Source: Rhodocyclaceae bacterium (lineage in GTDB: Bacteria; Pseudomonadota; Gammaproteobacteria; Burkholderiales; CAIKXV01). Taken from it: a stretch of 64,000 bases of DNA. A model generated the notes under the pieces. That model saw nothing but the letters and a program-made list of their open reading frames with translations, was not told the DNA's origin and made no database searches. The DNA is taken from the NCBI GenBank assembly GCA_020248265.1, contig JADCHX010000022.1, positions 62,001 to 126,000 of the forward strand, in the 5' to 3' direction. Positions 43,980 to 52,622 of this stretch are shown here, piece by piece. The position numbers and the translations under genes were made by a program. Each line of letters opens with the position of its first letter. The stretch's first letter is position 1.

Positions 43980-44732
43980 ATGACCGACAACCGTGCTTCA
44001 CCCCACGCAGACGCGTCCGGTCCGACCGAAGACGCGGAGAGTGCACTCGCCGATGCCGTGGACCGGCCGGGTGAGCCGGACATGGCACCGACCGTCGATG
44101 CCTTCGACGCTCCGGCGCTGTTCGACACGCCCGTCGTCGGTGAGGTGGACCGTGACGACCGCATGCTGAGAGCCGCGGCTGGCGGCTGGCTTGCACGGCT
44201 GCCCGGCGAGCGGCGTTACTGGATCATGGGTAGCGTGCTGACCGGGGGAGTGCTGCTGGGCGGACTGCTCAGTGGAGGTATCGCCTGGAAAATGATCGGT
44301 AGCCGCGATGCCGAGGTGCTGGCCCGTGCCGCCCGCATCGACGCGCAATCGAGCCAGCTTGCGCAACAGGCCGATCTGATCAAGGTCCTCACGCGTGCAA
44401 TCGATGAACGTCCGTTGCCCGACAATCTCGCCACGGATCCAGCCCCGGCGCCCGTGGCGGGATCGGCAATGCCTACTGCTGCACCCGCTCCCGCCATACC
44501 CGCTGCCCCCCCTGCCGCTGCAGCCGCCGACAGTGCGCCTGGGTCGTTCCGGGAAAGACCGGCTGCGGAAGTGGCGCCGGCAAGGACATTCCCAACGGCA
44601 GGCGTCTCGCCAGGCTATGCTGGCAGTGGCATCTGCGACATCCCCGGCGGCAGCGAAGGGCCAGCCCGGATGCGCAAGTGCATCGAATGGTTCGCGGGCC
44701 GGGATACGGGTGCTTCGCGTGCCGCACCCTGA
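43980..44732 (+). CDS. Uncharacterised single-pass membrane protein
   Basis: Not recognised (250 residues). The N-terminal 60 residues are acidic and low-complexity. One membrane segment lies at about 81-105 (glycine-rich, GGVLLGGLLSGG), then a short coiled-coil-like stretch (ILARAARIDAQ to LIKVLTR, about 113-142). A long Pro/Ala-rich linker and a small C-terminal domain with two Cys (ICDIPGG and RKCIEWF) end the protein. The C-terminal part is probably periplasmic. It starts 55 bases after the TgpA gene on the same strand, so it may belong to that operon. It converges on the PilZ-like gene. Confidence 0.65.
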   Translation: MTDNRASPHADASGPTEDAESALADAVDRPGEPDMAPTVDAFDAPALFDTPVVGEVDRDDRMLRAAAGGWLARLPGERRYWIMGSVLTGGVLLGGLLSGGIAWKMIGSRDAEVLARAARIDAQSSQLAQQADLIKVLTRAIDERPLPDNLATDPAPAPVAGSAMPTAAPAPAIPAAPPAAAAADSAPGSFRERPAAEVAPARTFPTAGVSPGYAGSGICDIPGGSEGPARMRKCIEWFAGRDTGASRAAP

Positions 44733-44756
44733 CAACGCTGAGGCCTTGCTGCGAGC

Positions 44757-46445
44757 TCAGCCGGGCGCGTCGGTCTCGACCTCGAAACGTACGTGCTCGA
44801 AGTTAAGGCCGCTTTCAAGCAGTTGCAGGAACTTGATGTTGGTTCGTTTGCCTTCGATGACCAGCCGGAAGCGTGCGTTTTCGATGTACACGCCGGGTTC
44901 GACCAGGACAGAATTGTCTTCCAGCAGGGCAATCGCATCGTAGTAGACAGATACTCCCGGATCGAGCGAACGCTCGAACACTGACACCTGCCGGCTGTCG
45001 AGCGCACCGATGCGTCCGCATTGACCGAAGCCCGGGAATCGCTGTATTCCGACGGTCGCCTGCCCTTTAGGGTCGCGCGACAGACGGCGCACGACGCCCG
45101 CGGTCCAGTCGTTGTCGCCGGGGCGGCGCAGGCCGAGCAGCAGGCCGACCTGCAGCCACTGCACAGGACCGTGCGCGAACACACCGCAGCCGAACTCGGA
45201 AATGTCGAAGAGCGTCCATTCGAGCATGACCTGCCGGTTCTGCGTCTCGATCATCGTGCGTATACGCGCGATCTCTTCGGCCGCGCTCTGCTCCGGATCG
45301 CGCGGCTCGCCGACGAACCCGTAGCGGCTCCATTCCTCGCGCTGCTGCTTGCTCAGGTCTTCCACCGACGAGGCTTCGATCATCCGAAGGTAGGCAACGC
45401 CGGCCATCATCCGGCGTATCTCGCGGTATCCATGGACGACCTCGAGCCGTTCCCGCAACGCGGCACGATCGTGCGCACGCCTAGGCGGCGTGCTGGACCA
45501 GTTCACCGCCAGCTTTCCGAGCAGGCTGATCGCGCTCTGAATCCCCTGTACCCGGTCCAGGATCAGGTAGTCAGGCAGTGCGCGCAGACGGCGAGCCTCG
45601 CGCACGAGACTGACGAGCTGAGGATAGACCTGGCCAGGCCCGAAGAAACGCTGCGTCAGGGTCCGCGCGGAGTCGGGACTCCAGCGCTGCGGCGGGCTGG
45701 TCATCGCGAGGTCGGCCACGAAGGGGGTATCGTCGTCCGGCGCTTCGCGCGTTGCGAAGAAACTGAGCAGTTCGCGCACCACGCGATCGAGGTACTCCAT
45801 CTGCAGATGATCGAGGTTACCGATCGGTGCGAGTTCGAACCAGACCGCCACGAGGAATTCGCGATACACGCTGGTGTCGACGCTCGCGCCGGGCAGGCGT
45901 ACCGGCTTGCGGGCGATACCCAGTTGCTCGGCGAGACGGTAGGTACCGTACAGATCGGCCCACATTGCGCCATCGACTGTCCGGTAGCGCATCCGGAGCA
46001 GCTTCTTGCGCTCGGTTATCGCTGCCATCGCGCGCGTGGCGAACAGCGTCGCGGCGGACTTGTCGTTCGCCATCGGCTGGTCGACGTCGAACAGATCGCG
46101 CAGCGCGCTCTGGCAGGCGCCGAACATGCTGCCGTGGTAGGTGGTCAGCGCGAACCAGAACTGCTCTGCGGTGTGATGGGTCGGCACGGCAGAAAGGTAA
46201 TCGAGCATCACCTCGAAGGTGAACTTCGCGCCCTCCGCATCGAGCGTGCGGATGGCAGAGAGCCGATCGGCGGGACGCAGGTCCGACTCTCCGGTCAGCG
46301 AGAGCCAATCCGCAAGGTCTTGCAGCGACTTCATTGGCGTAGCGCGCGGGAGGTCGTCGATGATCTCGCGCAGCGACTCGGCGCTCGCAAGCGGGTTGGA
46401 CGACTTCCTGCGACCGTCGCGTTTGCGTCGTAGCCACTCTAGCAT
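44757..46445 (-). CDS. Large protein with C-terminal PilZ-like motif
   Basis: Protein of 562 residues without a clear family name. Most of it (about 20-380) is alpha-helical and uncharacterised. Near the C-terminus, basic residues at about 394-404 (Arg in RIRTM and QNRQV) precede DISEFGCG at 414-421, which fits the D/N-x-S-x-x-G motif of PilZ domains that bind cyclic di-GMP. The basic RxxxR part is only approximate, so nucleotide binding is uncertain. It lies 25 bases downstream of nlpD on the same strand, the place where rpoS is commonly found in proteobacteria. No membrane segment is seen. Confidence 0.7.
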   Translation of the reverse strand: MLEWLRRKRDGRRKSSNPLASAESLREIIDDLPRATPMKSLQDLADWLSLTGESDLRPADRLSAIRTLDAEGAKFTFEVMLDYLSAVPTHHTAEQFWFALTTYHGSMFGACQSALRDLFDVDQPMANDKSAATLFATRAMAAITERKKLLRMRYRTVDGAMWADLYGTYRLAEQLGIARKPVRLPGASVDTSVYREFLVAVWFELAPIGNLDHLQMEYLDRVVRELLSFFATREAPDDDTPFVADLAMTSPPQRWSPDSARTLTQRFFGPGQVYPQLVSLVREARRLRALPDYLILDRVQGIQSAISLLGKLAVNWSSTPPRRAHDRAALRERLEVVHGYREIRRMMAGVAYLRMIEASSVEDLSKQQREEWSRYGFVGEPRDPEQSAAEEIARIRTMIETQNRQVMLEWTLFDISEFGCGVFAHGPVQWLQVGLLLGLRRPGDNDWTAGVVRRLSRDPKGQATVGIQRFPGFGQCGRIGALDSRQVSVFERSLDPGVSVYYDAIALLEDNSVLVEPGVYIENARFRLVIEGKRTNIKFLQLLESGLNFEHVRFEVETDAPG

Positions 46446-46470
46446 GACCGTACCCTCTCGCCAGTGTCGA

Positions 46471-47478
46471 TCACGAGGCCCCCTCGCCGGACAGGTACCG
46501 CAACGGGTCGACAGGACGACCCATGCGGCGGATTTCGAAATGCAGTTTCACCCGGTCGGCATCGGTACTGCCCATTTCTGCGATGCGTTGGCCGCGGGTG
46601 ACCGCCTGACCTTCCTTGACCAGCAACTCGGCAGCGTGTGCATAAACGCTGACGTACAGGTCATTATGCTTGACAATCAACATCCTGCCATATCCCCGAA
46701 TGGCAGATCCACTATATACCACGCGGCCATCGGCACTGGCGAGAATCGGCTGCCCTGCCTTGCCACCGATATCGATGCCGCGGTTGGTATCGGAAAAACG
46801 CTCGATCACGGTGCCCGACGCAGGCCATGCCCAGTTGATCGCCACCGGATCGACCGCGACCTCCGGGCGGGGTGGAAGGATCGGCTCCGGACCGGTAACC
46901 GCCGTCGGCTCGGTGCGCGCAACGGCCGCTTCTCCCGGCCGGCGCCCGGCGGCGATAGCCTCTGCCAGCGCCCGCTCCGAAAACGGCTGACGCAGGGCGC
47001 GCGGCTCGGTACGCACGCCTTCCGGATCGGCCAGCGGCACCGGCTTGGGCAGCCCGCCTCGTGGGCGAACCTCAACGGGGCGGGCGACGGCGCCTGCCGC
47101 CGGCACGCTGGGACCGGCATCGCCCGGTGCGCGCAGCCGGAGCGTCTGGCCGATCCGGATCAGGTTGATGTTCTCGATCCGGTTCCAGGTCGCGACATCG
47201 CGATAATCGAGCCCGTACTCCAGCGAGATGCTCACGAGGGTGTCACCCTTGCGGACCACGTGTACTTCGGGTCTGGTGTCACGCTCGGACACAGGCGCGC
47301 TGCCCGGCGAAGTATCGATCCGCGCCGGCGCGGTAGCCGAAGGCGCGCGCTGGGCAGACGCTTCCGCCGGCGGCGGTGGCCGCTGCGCCACCGGCGCAGG
47401 CGCGGGCGCCGCGCAGCCGACGATGGCCAGGACCACCGAGAGCACCACCAGCGCCCGATGGATCGAGCCGCAGCTCAT
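46471..47478 (-). CDS. nlpD: NlpD-type lipoprotein with LysM and degenerate M23 domain
   Basis: Outer-membrane lipoprotein (335 residues): signal peptide with lipobox ending at Cys22 (IVGC), a LysM peptidoglycan-binding domain at about 73-116, a Pro/Arg-rich linker and a LytM/M23 domain at about 232-331. The M23 zinc residues are lost: NRGIDI replaces H-x-G-x-D and KLHFEI replaces H-x-H. This is as in E. coli NlpD, which activates the amidase AmiC rather than cutting peptidoglycan itself. The start at 47478 overlaps the pcm stop (ATGA). An upstream in-frame start would spoil the lipobox. Confidence 0.9.
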   Translation of the reverse strand: MSCGSIHRALVVLSVVLAIVGCAAPAPAPVAQRPPPPAEASAQRAPSATAPARIDTSPGSAPVSERDTRPEVHVVRKGDTLVSISLEYGLDYRDVATWNRIENINLIRIGQTLRLRAPGDAGPSVPAAGAVARPVEVRPRGGLPKPVPLADPEGVRTEPRALRQPFSERALAEAIAAGRRPGEAAVARTEPTAVTGPEPILPPRPEVAVDPVAINWAWPASGTVIERFSDTNRGIDIGGKAGQPILASADGRVVYSGSAIRGYGRMLIVKHNDLYVSVYAHAAELLVKEGQAVTRGQRIAEMGSTDADRVKLHFEIRRMGRPVDPLRYLSGEGAS

Positions 47479-48167
47479 GCCTTGCCCAGCAGCGCTGGCA
47501 CGAAGCGGACCGGGTCGAACTCGGTCGGCCGGAAACGGTTGCCGATACGTTCGATCAGGCACAGGCGCTGGGCAGCGCCTGCGCTGCCCTTCGGCAGGAC
47601 CAGCCGACCGCCGGGGGCGAGTTGGGCCAGCAACTCGTCGGGGATATGCGGAATCGCCGCCGAGATCACGATTGCGTCGAACGGGGCGGCTTCCGGCAGA
47701 CCGCCGAGGCCGTCGGCATGGCGCAACCGTACATTACCCATCTTGAGTTCGCGTACGAGCAGGTGGCGTGCCTTGGCCGCCAGTTCGGCGATGCGCTCGA
47801 GGGCGAACACCTCCTTCGCCAGGTACGACAGGACGGCCGCCTGGTAGCCACTGCCGGCACCGATCTCGAGCACGCGCCCCATCGGTGCACCATTGCGCAG
47901 CAGTTCGGCAACCCGGGCCACCGTCATCGGCTGCGAAATGGTCTGGCTGAAGCCGATCGGCAGCGCGAGATCGTCGTACGCGCGGCTGGCGAGCGCCTCT
48001 TCGATGAACAGATGCCGGGGCACGGCCCCCATGGCACCCAGCACCACTTCGTCCTGGATGCCAGCCGACCGAAGACGTTCCACCATGCGCAACCGGGTAC
48101 GGTCGGAGGTCATGCCGACGCCGCTCGCGCGCGGTTTGCGGATCACCGGCATCGGCAGGCGCTCCAC
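47475..48167 (-). CDS. pcm: Protein-L-isoaspartate O-methyltransferase
   Basis: SAM-dependent repair methyltransferase (230 residues) that methylates isoaspartyl residues in damaged proteins. The SAM-binding [13 protein letters not shown] motif is near residue 97, substrate-site SQTISQP near 74, and LPKGS-like C-terminal motif near 192. The N-terminal 18 residues are atypical, so an internal start (Met6 or Met19) is possible. It sits between surE and nlpD, the classical proteobacterial order, and its stop overlaps the nlpD start. Confidence 0.93.
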   Translation of the reverse strand: MERLPMPVIRKPRASGVGMTSDRTRLRMVERLRSAGIQDEVVLGAMGAVPRHLFIEEALASRAYDDLALPIGFSQTISQPMTVARVAELLRNGAPMGRVLEIGAGSGYQAAVLSYLAKEVFALERIAELAAKARHLLVRELKMGNVRLRHADGLGGLPEAAPFDAIVISAAIPHIPDELLAQLAPGGRLVLPKGSAGAAQRLCLIERIGNRFRPTEFDPVRFVPALLGKA

Positions 48168-48287
48168 GCTCGAGTGGGCCCACTGGCAGGCGCGGCGCCC
48201 CGATTCGTCACCCGAGATATCACGCCGCCCGGCCCCACGTCGCTCGCTGCATCGCTCGTCTTCCTGTCACCGCCATCCAGGCCGCGC

Positions 48288-49031
48288 TCAGTCGCGCAAC
48301 CAATCGTTGAGCATCGGCAACTGATCGAAAAAGGTCAAGTCCATCTGCAGCGGCGTCACCGATACGCCGCCGTGCTCGACCACATGGAAATCGGTGCCTT
48401 CCCCCGCATCCTGGGCGCCGCCGGCCGCGCCCACCCAGTACACCGTCTCGCCGCGCGGATTTCGGGTCGGGATTGCGGGCTGGGCCTTGTGCCGCTTGCC
48501 CAGCCGGGTGACCTGGAGCCCGGCCAGCGCTTTGTATGGCCTGTCCGGTACGTTCACGTTGAGCAGCATCGGGCCTGTCGGCGGACGGCGCATGACCCGC
48601 TCGACCAGTTCGGCGGCCACGCGGGCGGCGGTGGCGAAATGCCCCTGGGAGCGGCTGACCATCGACACCGCGATCGAAGGCAATCCGAGCAGAAACCCTT
48701 CGGTCGCGGCTGCGACCGTACCGGAGTAGATGGTGTCGTCGCCCATGTTGGCGCCATCGTTCACGCCGGACACGACGATGTCCGGCAGATGTTCGAGCAA
48801 CCCGGTCACGGCCAGATGCACGCAATCGGTCGGTGTGCCGTCCACGTAAAGAAAGCCGGTGTGCGACCGACGGACGCGCAGCGGGCGGTCGAGAGTCAGG
48901 GAGTTGCTGGCACCACTGCGGTCGCGCTCGGGCGCGACCACGGTGACATCGCCAACAGCGCGCATTGCATCGGCAAGCGCGGCAAGCCCGGGGGCGAAAT
49001 AGCCGTCATCGTTACTCAGGAGGATGCGCAT
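48288..49031 (-). CDS. surE: 5'/3'-nucleotidase SurE
   Basis: Survival protein SurE (247 residues), a metal-dependent nucleoside monophosphatase. Metal ligands are seen in [10 protein letters not shown] (Asp8, Asp9) and Ser/Asn sites in RSGASNS near 39. [22 protein letters not shown] near 89 is the family signature. The start at 49031 gives the conserved [11 protein letters not shown]-terminus; the longer open frame is not conserved-looking. It is followed by pcm after 120 bases and is divergent from an RraA-like gene. Confidence 0.95.
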   Translation of the reverse strand: MRILLSNDDGYFAPGLAALADAMRAVGDVTVVAPERDRSGASNSLTLDRPLRVRRSHTGFLYVDGTPTDCVHLAVTGLLEHLPDIVVSGVNDGANMGDDTIYSGTVAAATEGFLLGLPSIAVSMVSRSQGHFATAARVAAELVERVMRRPPTGPMLLNVNVPDRPYKALAGLQVTRLGKRHKAQPAIPTRNPRGETVYWVGAAGGAQDAGEGTDFHVVEHGGVSVTPLQMDLTFFDQLPMLNDWLRD

Positions 49032-49263
49032 GGCGCTCCAAGATTGTTTGCCGATTATAACCGCCAGCGCTGCAAAGCTGCGCTGGCACCGGTGCCTCGC
49101 AAGGCTCCCATGACAGGGCCTCGACGACAGCGCCTCGCGCGCCGATGCTACGATGAACGGGTGCAAGGCGACGTTTCCATCCGCGCTGCTCCACACCGGC
49201 CGTACCGCCACTGCGGCGTATCGCACGGTGCCCATTCCCCGCCACCTTCCCGAAAGTCACTTC

Positions 49264-49944
49264 ATGTCGATCGGCTTCTGTATCCATCCCCGCCCGTCCC
49301 GCCCGTCCCGCGCGCTGGTCTCGAAGTTCAAGGGCGTGGTCTGCGCACACCTGTCGGACAACATGTCCCGGCTCGCCGGCAGCGACGCGGCACTGCGCCC
49401 CTGGCACCGGAAGGGCCAGTTGCTCGGCGTCGCACTCACCGTGCGCGTGCCTGCGGGAGACAACCTCATGGTGCACAAGGCGATCGACATCGCCCAGCCC
49501 GGCGACGTGATCGTCGTCGATGCCGGGGGAGCCACCGCGCAGGCGATCATCGGAGAGATCATGTCTTCGATGGCGGCCGCGCGCGGTGCCGTAGGCATGG
49601 TGATCGACGGAGCGATCCGCGACGCAGGCGCGCTGGCCGCGGGCACCTTCCCGGTCTACGCCCGCGCGGCCACGCATCGCGGCCCGTACAAGAACGGCCC
49701 GGGCGAGATCCATGTCCCGGTATCGATCGGCGGCATGATCGTGTACCCGAACGACATCATCATCGGCGACGAGGATGGACTGGTCGCATTACGGCCTGAA
49801 GAAGCGCCGGCCCTTCTCGCAGCGGCACGCGCCTGGTGCGACAAGGAAGACAGAATGCTGAAGTCGATCCGCGCGCGCAAGCCGATCGACCGCACCTGGG
49901 TCGACGAAACCCTGCGCAACCGGGGCTGCAGCGGCGTCGACTGA
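49264..49944 (+). CDS. RraA-like family protein (HMG/oxaloacetate aldolase type)
   Basis: RraA superfamily protein (226 residues), annotated in many genomes as a demethylmenaquinone methyltransferase but chemically closer to 4-hydroxy-4-methyl-2-oxoglutarate/oxaloacetate aldolases. The MVIDGAIRDAG motif with Arg119 and Asp120, as in the aldolase active site, and GDEDGLVAL near 169 are visible. RNase E regulation (true RraA) is less likely because of these catalytic residues. ATG 49264 has no good ribosome site; an in-frame ATG at 49153 would add 37 unconserved residues. It is a single gene with no obvious partners. Confidence 0.85.
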   Translation: MSIGFCIHPRPSRPSRALVSKFKGVVCAHLSDNMSRLAGSDAALRPWHRKGQLLGVALTVRVPAGDNLMVHKAIDIAQPGDVIVVDAGGATAQAIIGEIMSSMAAARGAVGMVIDGAIRDAGALAAGTFPVYARAATHRGPYKNGPGEIHVPVSIGGMIVYPNDIIIGDEDGLVALRPEEAPALLAAARAWCDKEDRMLKSIRARKPIDRTWVDETLRNRGCSGVD

Positions 49945-50017
49945 TCCGTGCCCGCATTGCCGGCACTGCCGTCGCGTGGCGGCAACATGCCCGCGCCGGC
50001 ACCTCTGCCTCCGAGGG

Positions 50018-50671
50018 CTAGGGCGCGAGCCTGTCGATCAGCCAGGCCGACGAGCCGTCCGGTGCCGTTACACCGTCGCGCCGGTACCGGATCCGATCGT
50101 GCAAGCGGCTGGGCCTTCCCTGCCAGAACTCGAAGGCTGTCGGCACGAGCCGATAGCCCCCCCAGTGCTCCGGCCGGCCCGGCCGGTCGCCGTGCCGGTC
50201 GGCCGCCTCGGCGTAGCGTTGTTCGAGGACGCTCCGGTCGGCGATGACCTCGCTCTGTGGCGAAGCCCACGCACCGATCCGGCTCCCGAGCGGACGCTGT
50301 GCGAAATACGCATCGGATTCGGATGCCGGCAAGCGGTCTATCCGGCCTTCGATGCGCACCTGCCGCTCGAGTTCGACCCAGTGGAACAGCAGCGCGGCCC
50401 GCGGATTGACGGCCAGGTCAAGCCCCTTTCGGCTCAGGTAGTTGGTGAACAGACTGAAGCCGCGGGCATCTGCCCCCTTGAGCAGGACCACCCGTGCCGA
50501 CGGCTGTCCGGACTGATCGACGGTAGCCAGCGTCATCGCTGTCGGCTCCGGCACCCCGGCATCGACGGCCTGCCTGAGCCAGAGATCGAACTGCCTGAAC
50601 GGATCGCCATCGACGTCAGAGGCGTCGAGGCTGGCTTTCGTGTAATCCTTGCGCAGATTGGCTATGTCCAT
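50018..50671 (-). CDS. pdxH: Pyridoxamine/pyridoxine 5'-phosphate oxidase
   Basis: FMN-dependent oxidase (217 residues) making pyridoxal 5'-phosphate, the last step of vitamin B6 synthesis and salvage. Visible are the LRKDY start, ARVVLLKG near 58 (FMN phosphate), FTNYLSRKG near 73, [15 protein letters not shown] near 94, and the C-terminal [14 protein letters not shown] motif binding PLP. The start at 50671 is preferred over 50698 since [10 protein letters not shown] matches the family N-terminus. Confidence 0.95.
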   Translation of the reverse strand: MDIANLRKDYTKASLDASDVDGDPFRQFDLWLRQAVDAGVPEPTAMTLATVDQSGQPSARVVLLKGADARGFSLFTNYLSRKGLDLAVNPRAALLFHWVELERQVRIEGRIDRLPASESDAYFAQRPLGSRIGAWASPQSEVIADRSVLEQRYAEAADRHGDRPGRPEHWGGYRLVPTAFEFWQGRPSRLHDRIRYRRDGVTAPDGSSAWLIDRLAP

Positions 50672-51062
50672 GGTCGCGACGATACCGCAACACCGCATGT
50701 ACGGCGAGCAGGTCCGTATCGATCCGGGTACCGCTTGCGCATGGCGCCTGCCGGTGAGCGTTCAGGCTGTCCCGGGGGCACCCTGTGCCAGGGCTGTCCC
50801 AGGGCTGTGCCAGGGCCTCGGGCCGTTCGCTCGTGGCCCGGTTACCCTCCGCGGGGATGAACGCGATGTCACTGTTCCTGATGACGAAGCGCATCCCCTT
50901 TCGGATGAATTCGACCTGCCGTGCGAGATTGCGATCGCCGCCGACCGAACGACGGCCGACCGGCGGGAACCGGCAACGATCGACCGCGCGCCGTTCCGGG
51001 GGCGGCCGTCGTCATCGCGGGCCTACCCTTGCGGGCTTCCGGTCGGTGCCGGGTTCAACCGC
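50672..51062. other. Intergenic region without recognisable gene
   Basis: This 391-base gap between pdxH and tRNA-Pro shows no convincing coding frame or recognisable protein remnant on either strand. Its only clear structure is a short 11-base tandem repeat at 50783-50815. Confidence 0.6.
50783..50815. repeat. Three 11-base tandem repeats
   Basis: CTGTGCCAGGG, CTGTCCCAGGG and CTGTGCCAGGG follow one another exactly, with a related CTGTCCCGGGG 16 bases upstream at 50767. They lie in the non-coding gap between pdxH and tRNA-Pro. No function is evident. Confidence 0.7.
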
Positions 51063-51139
51063 TGGTCAGGGAGACAGGATTCGAACCTGCGACCTCGTGC
51101 GCCCAAGGCACGCGCTCTACCAGGCTGAGCTACACCCTG
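51063..51139 (-). tRNA. tRNA-Pro (anticodon TGG)
   Basis: Complete cloverleaf on the minus strand: acceptor CAGGGTG, D-arm GCTCAGCCTGGTAGAGC, anticodon stem CGTGC/GCACG around CTTGGGC with anticodon TGG at 34-36, T-arm with TTCGAAT, and encoded 3' CCA. The acceptor stem has one mismatch, position 6 T against 67 T, where related proline tRNAs have a pair. The rest is regular. Confidence 0.95.
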
Positions 51140-51151
51140 ACGGTAGGCCGG

Positions 51152-51157
51152 AGTGTA
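51152..51157 (-). promoter_or_regulatory. Probable -10 box of tRNA-Pro(TGG)
   Basis: Minus-strand TACACT lies 13 bases before the mature 5' end of the tRNA, immediately beyond the stop codon of the truncated receiver gene. No good -35 box is seen. Confidence 0.35.
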
Positions 51158-51158
51158 A

Positions 51159-51605
51159 TCAATTCGGAAGCCGGGCGGCATCCCCAGGCTGCGCGTAGCC
51201 CGAAATGGCTACCAGCAGCGGGACGCGAACCATGCGCCGCGCCGCCCGCGCCGCTTCGAACCCGTCAAGGCCCGGCAGTCCGATGTCGCACAGCACCACG
51301 TCGGGCCCGACCGATTCGATCAACGCGAGCCCTGCAGCCCCGTCGCAGGCGACCTGCACGGCGTGACCTTCCAGTTCAAGCAGCATCGACAGCGCATCGA
51401 CCGAATCGACATTGTCGTCGATGAGGACCACGCGGAGGCCAGCGCCGCCCGCAGGCGCATCCAGGGATTCGTTCGCAGGGTCCACGATTTTCCGAATGAG
51501 TTCGACCAGCCACGACGACGCAGGAAATGCGCCTGTCCGTGCACCCTGCGCGTGTCCGGGCGCACACGCAACCGCGCAGGTGTTTCTCGCGGGGATTGCA
51601 GCCAT
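51159..51605 (-). CDS. Response-regulator receiver domain, C-terminally truncated
   Basis: Product of 148 residues: about 55 unconserved residues, then a receiver (REC) domain with VVLIDDNVDS (acidic pair), phospho-acceptor Asp in VLCDIGLPGLDGFEAAR and the LLVAISGYAQ strand. The domain stops soon after strand 4, so the last strand with the conserved Lys (usually KP) and helix 5 are missing. The receivers most like it are the C-terminal ones of hybrid histidine kinases. It is probably a decayed fragment rather than a working regulator. The stop is 20 bases before the tRNA-Pro 5' end. Confidence 0.6.
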   Translation of the reverse strand: MAAIPARNTCAVACAPGHAQGARTGAFPASSWLVELIRKIVDPANESLDAPAGGAGLRVVLIDDNVDSVDALSMLLELEGHAVQVACDGAAGLALIESVGPDVVLCDIGLPGLDGFEAARAARRMVRVPLLVAISGYAQPGDAARLPN

Positions 51606-51689
51606 TTATATAGCCATCACCTATGCCTGTTTTACTTTTGATTGATCTTGATTACGCTCACGACTTTGCCCGCCGGACGGTGCCTGCCG

Positions 51690-52616
51690 ATGACCCTGAC
51701 CGAACTGCGCTATATCGTCGCACTCGCCCGCGAGCGCCACTTCGCTCGTGCCGCTGCGGCATGCTTCGTATCGCAGCCGACCCTCAGCGTGGCGGTCAAG
51801 CGGCTGGAGGATGAACTGGGCCTGCCGCTGTTCGAGCGCGGCACCGGCGAGGTCACCACCACCCCGATCGGCGAGCAGATCATCGCCCAGGCGCAGCGCG
51901 TGCTGGAACAGGCGACGGTCATCCATGAACTGGCACGCTCGGGCAAGGACCCACTGTCCGGCCCGCTCCGCCTGGCAGCCATCCACACGATCGCGCCTTA
52001 TCTGCTGCCGCTGCTGGTCCGGGTGCTGGTGCGGCGCGCGCCGCGCATGCCGCTGATCCTGGAGGAAGGCTACACGCACGAACTGCTCGAGCGGCTTCGC
52101 CATGGCGACATCGACGCCGCCGTCGTGGCGCTGCCGATCCATGAGTCGGGCCTCGTCCAGCGCGACCTGTACGACGAGCCTTTTCAGGTCGCCATGCCGG
52201 CAAGCCACTCGTGGGCCAAGCACAAGCGCATCGACGCCGCGCGTCTGAAGGAGGAAACCATGCTCCTGCTCGGCGCCGGACACTGCCTGCGCGACCAGGT
52301 TCTGGAGGTCTGCCCCGAGGCGGCTCGTTTCTCGAGCAGCGCCGAGGGCATCCGTCGAACGTTCGAAGGTACCTCCCTGGAAACCATCCGCCAGATGGTC
52401 GCCTCCGGGCTCGGCATCACCGTGATACCGGCGAGCGCGCTGCCGGCGCAGACGAGACGCGACGACCTCATCGTCTATCGTCCATTCCAAGCCCCTGCGC
52501 CCATGCGCCGGATCGTCATTGCGTGCAGGCGCAGCTATGCGCGCACGGCCGCGATCGATGCGGTGGCCAATGCCGTGCGCGAAACCGAACTGCCCGGCGT
52601 ACGGATGCTGGCCTGA
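51690..52616 (+). CDS. oxyR: OxyR, LysR-type peroxide-sensing regulator
   Basis: LysR-family transcription factor (308 residues) with an N-terminal winged helix (HFARAAAACFVSQPTLSVAV, 17-36) and periplasmic-binding-protein-like effector domain. Two Cys separated by eight residues, Cys199 and Cys208 (GHCLRDQVLEVC), match the redox pair of E. coli OxyR in spacing and number, so peroxide sensing through a disulfide is expected. The start at 51690 gives the conserved MTLTELRYIV; an in-frame ATG at 51642 adds 16 unconserved residues. Its usual targets (catalase, ahpC) are not in the window. Confidence 0.93.
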   Translation: MTLTELRYIVALARERHFARAAAACFVSQPTLSVAVKRLEDELGLPLFERGTGEVTTTPIGEQIIAQAQRVLEQATVIHELARSGKDPLSGPLRLAAIHTIAPYLLPLLVRVLVRRAPRMPLILEEGYTHELLERLRHGDIDAAVVALPIHESGLVQRDLYDEPFQVAMPASHSWAKHKRIDAARLKEETMLLLGAGHCLRDQVLEVCPEAARFSSSAEGIRRTFEGTSLETIRQMVASGLGITVIPASALPAQTRRDDLIVYRPFQAPAPMRRIVIACRRSYARTAAIDAVANAVRETELPGVRMLA

Positions 52617-52622
52617 CGGGGC

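Noticed and set aside
51063-51605. Genomic island attachment site at tRNA-Pro
   Set aside because: No integrase or second copy of the tRNA 3' end was noticed nearby; the adjacent receiver fragment alone is not enough.
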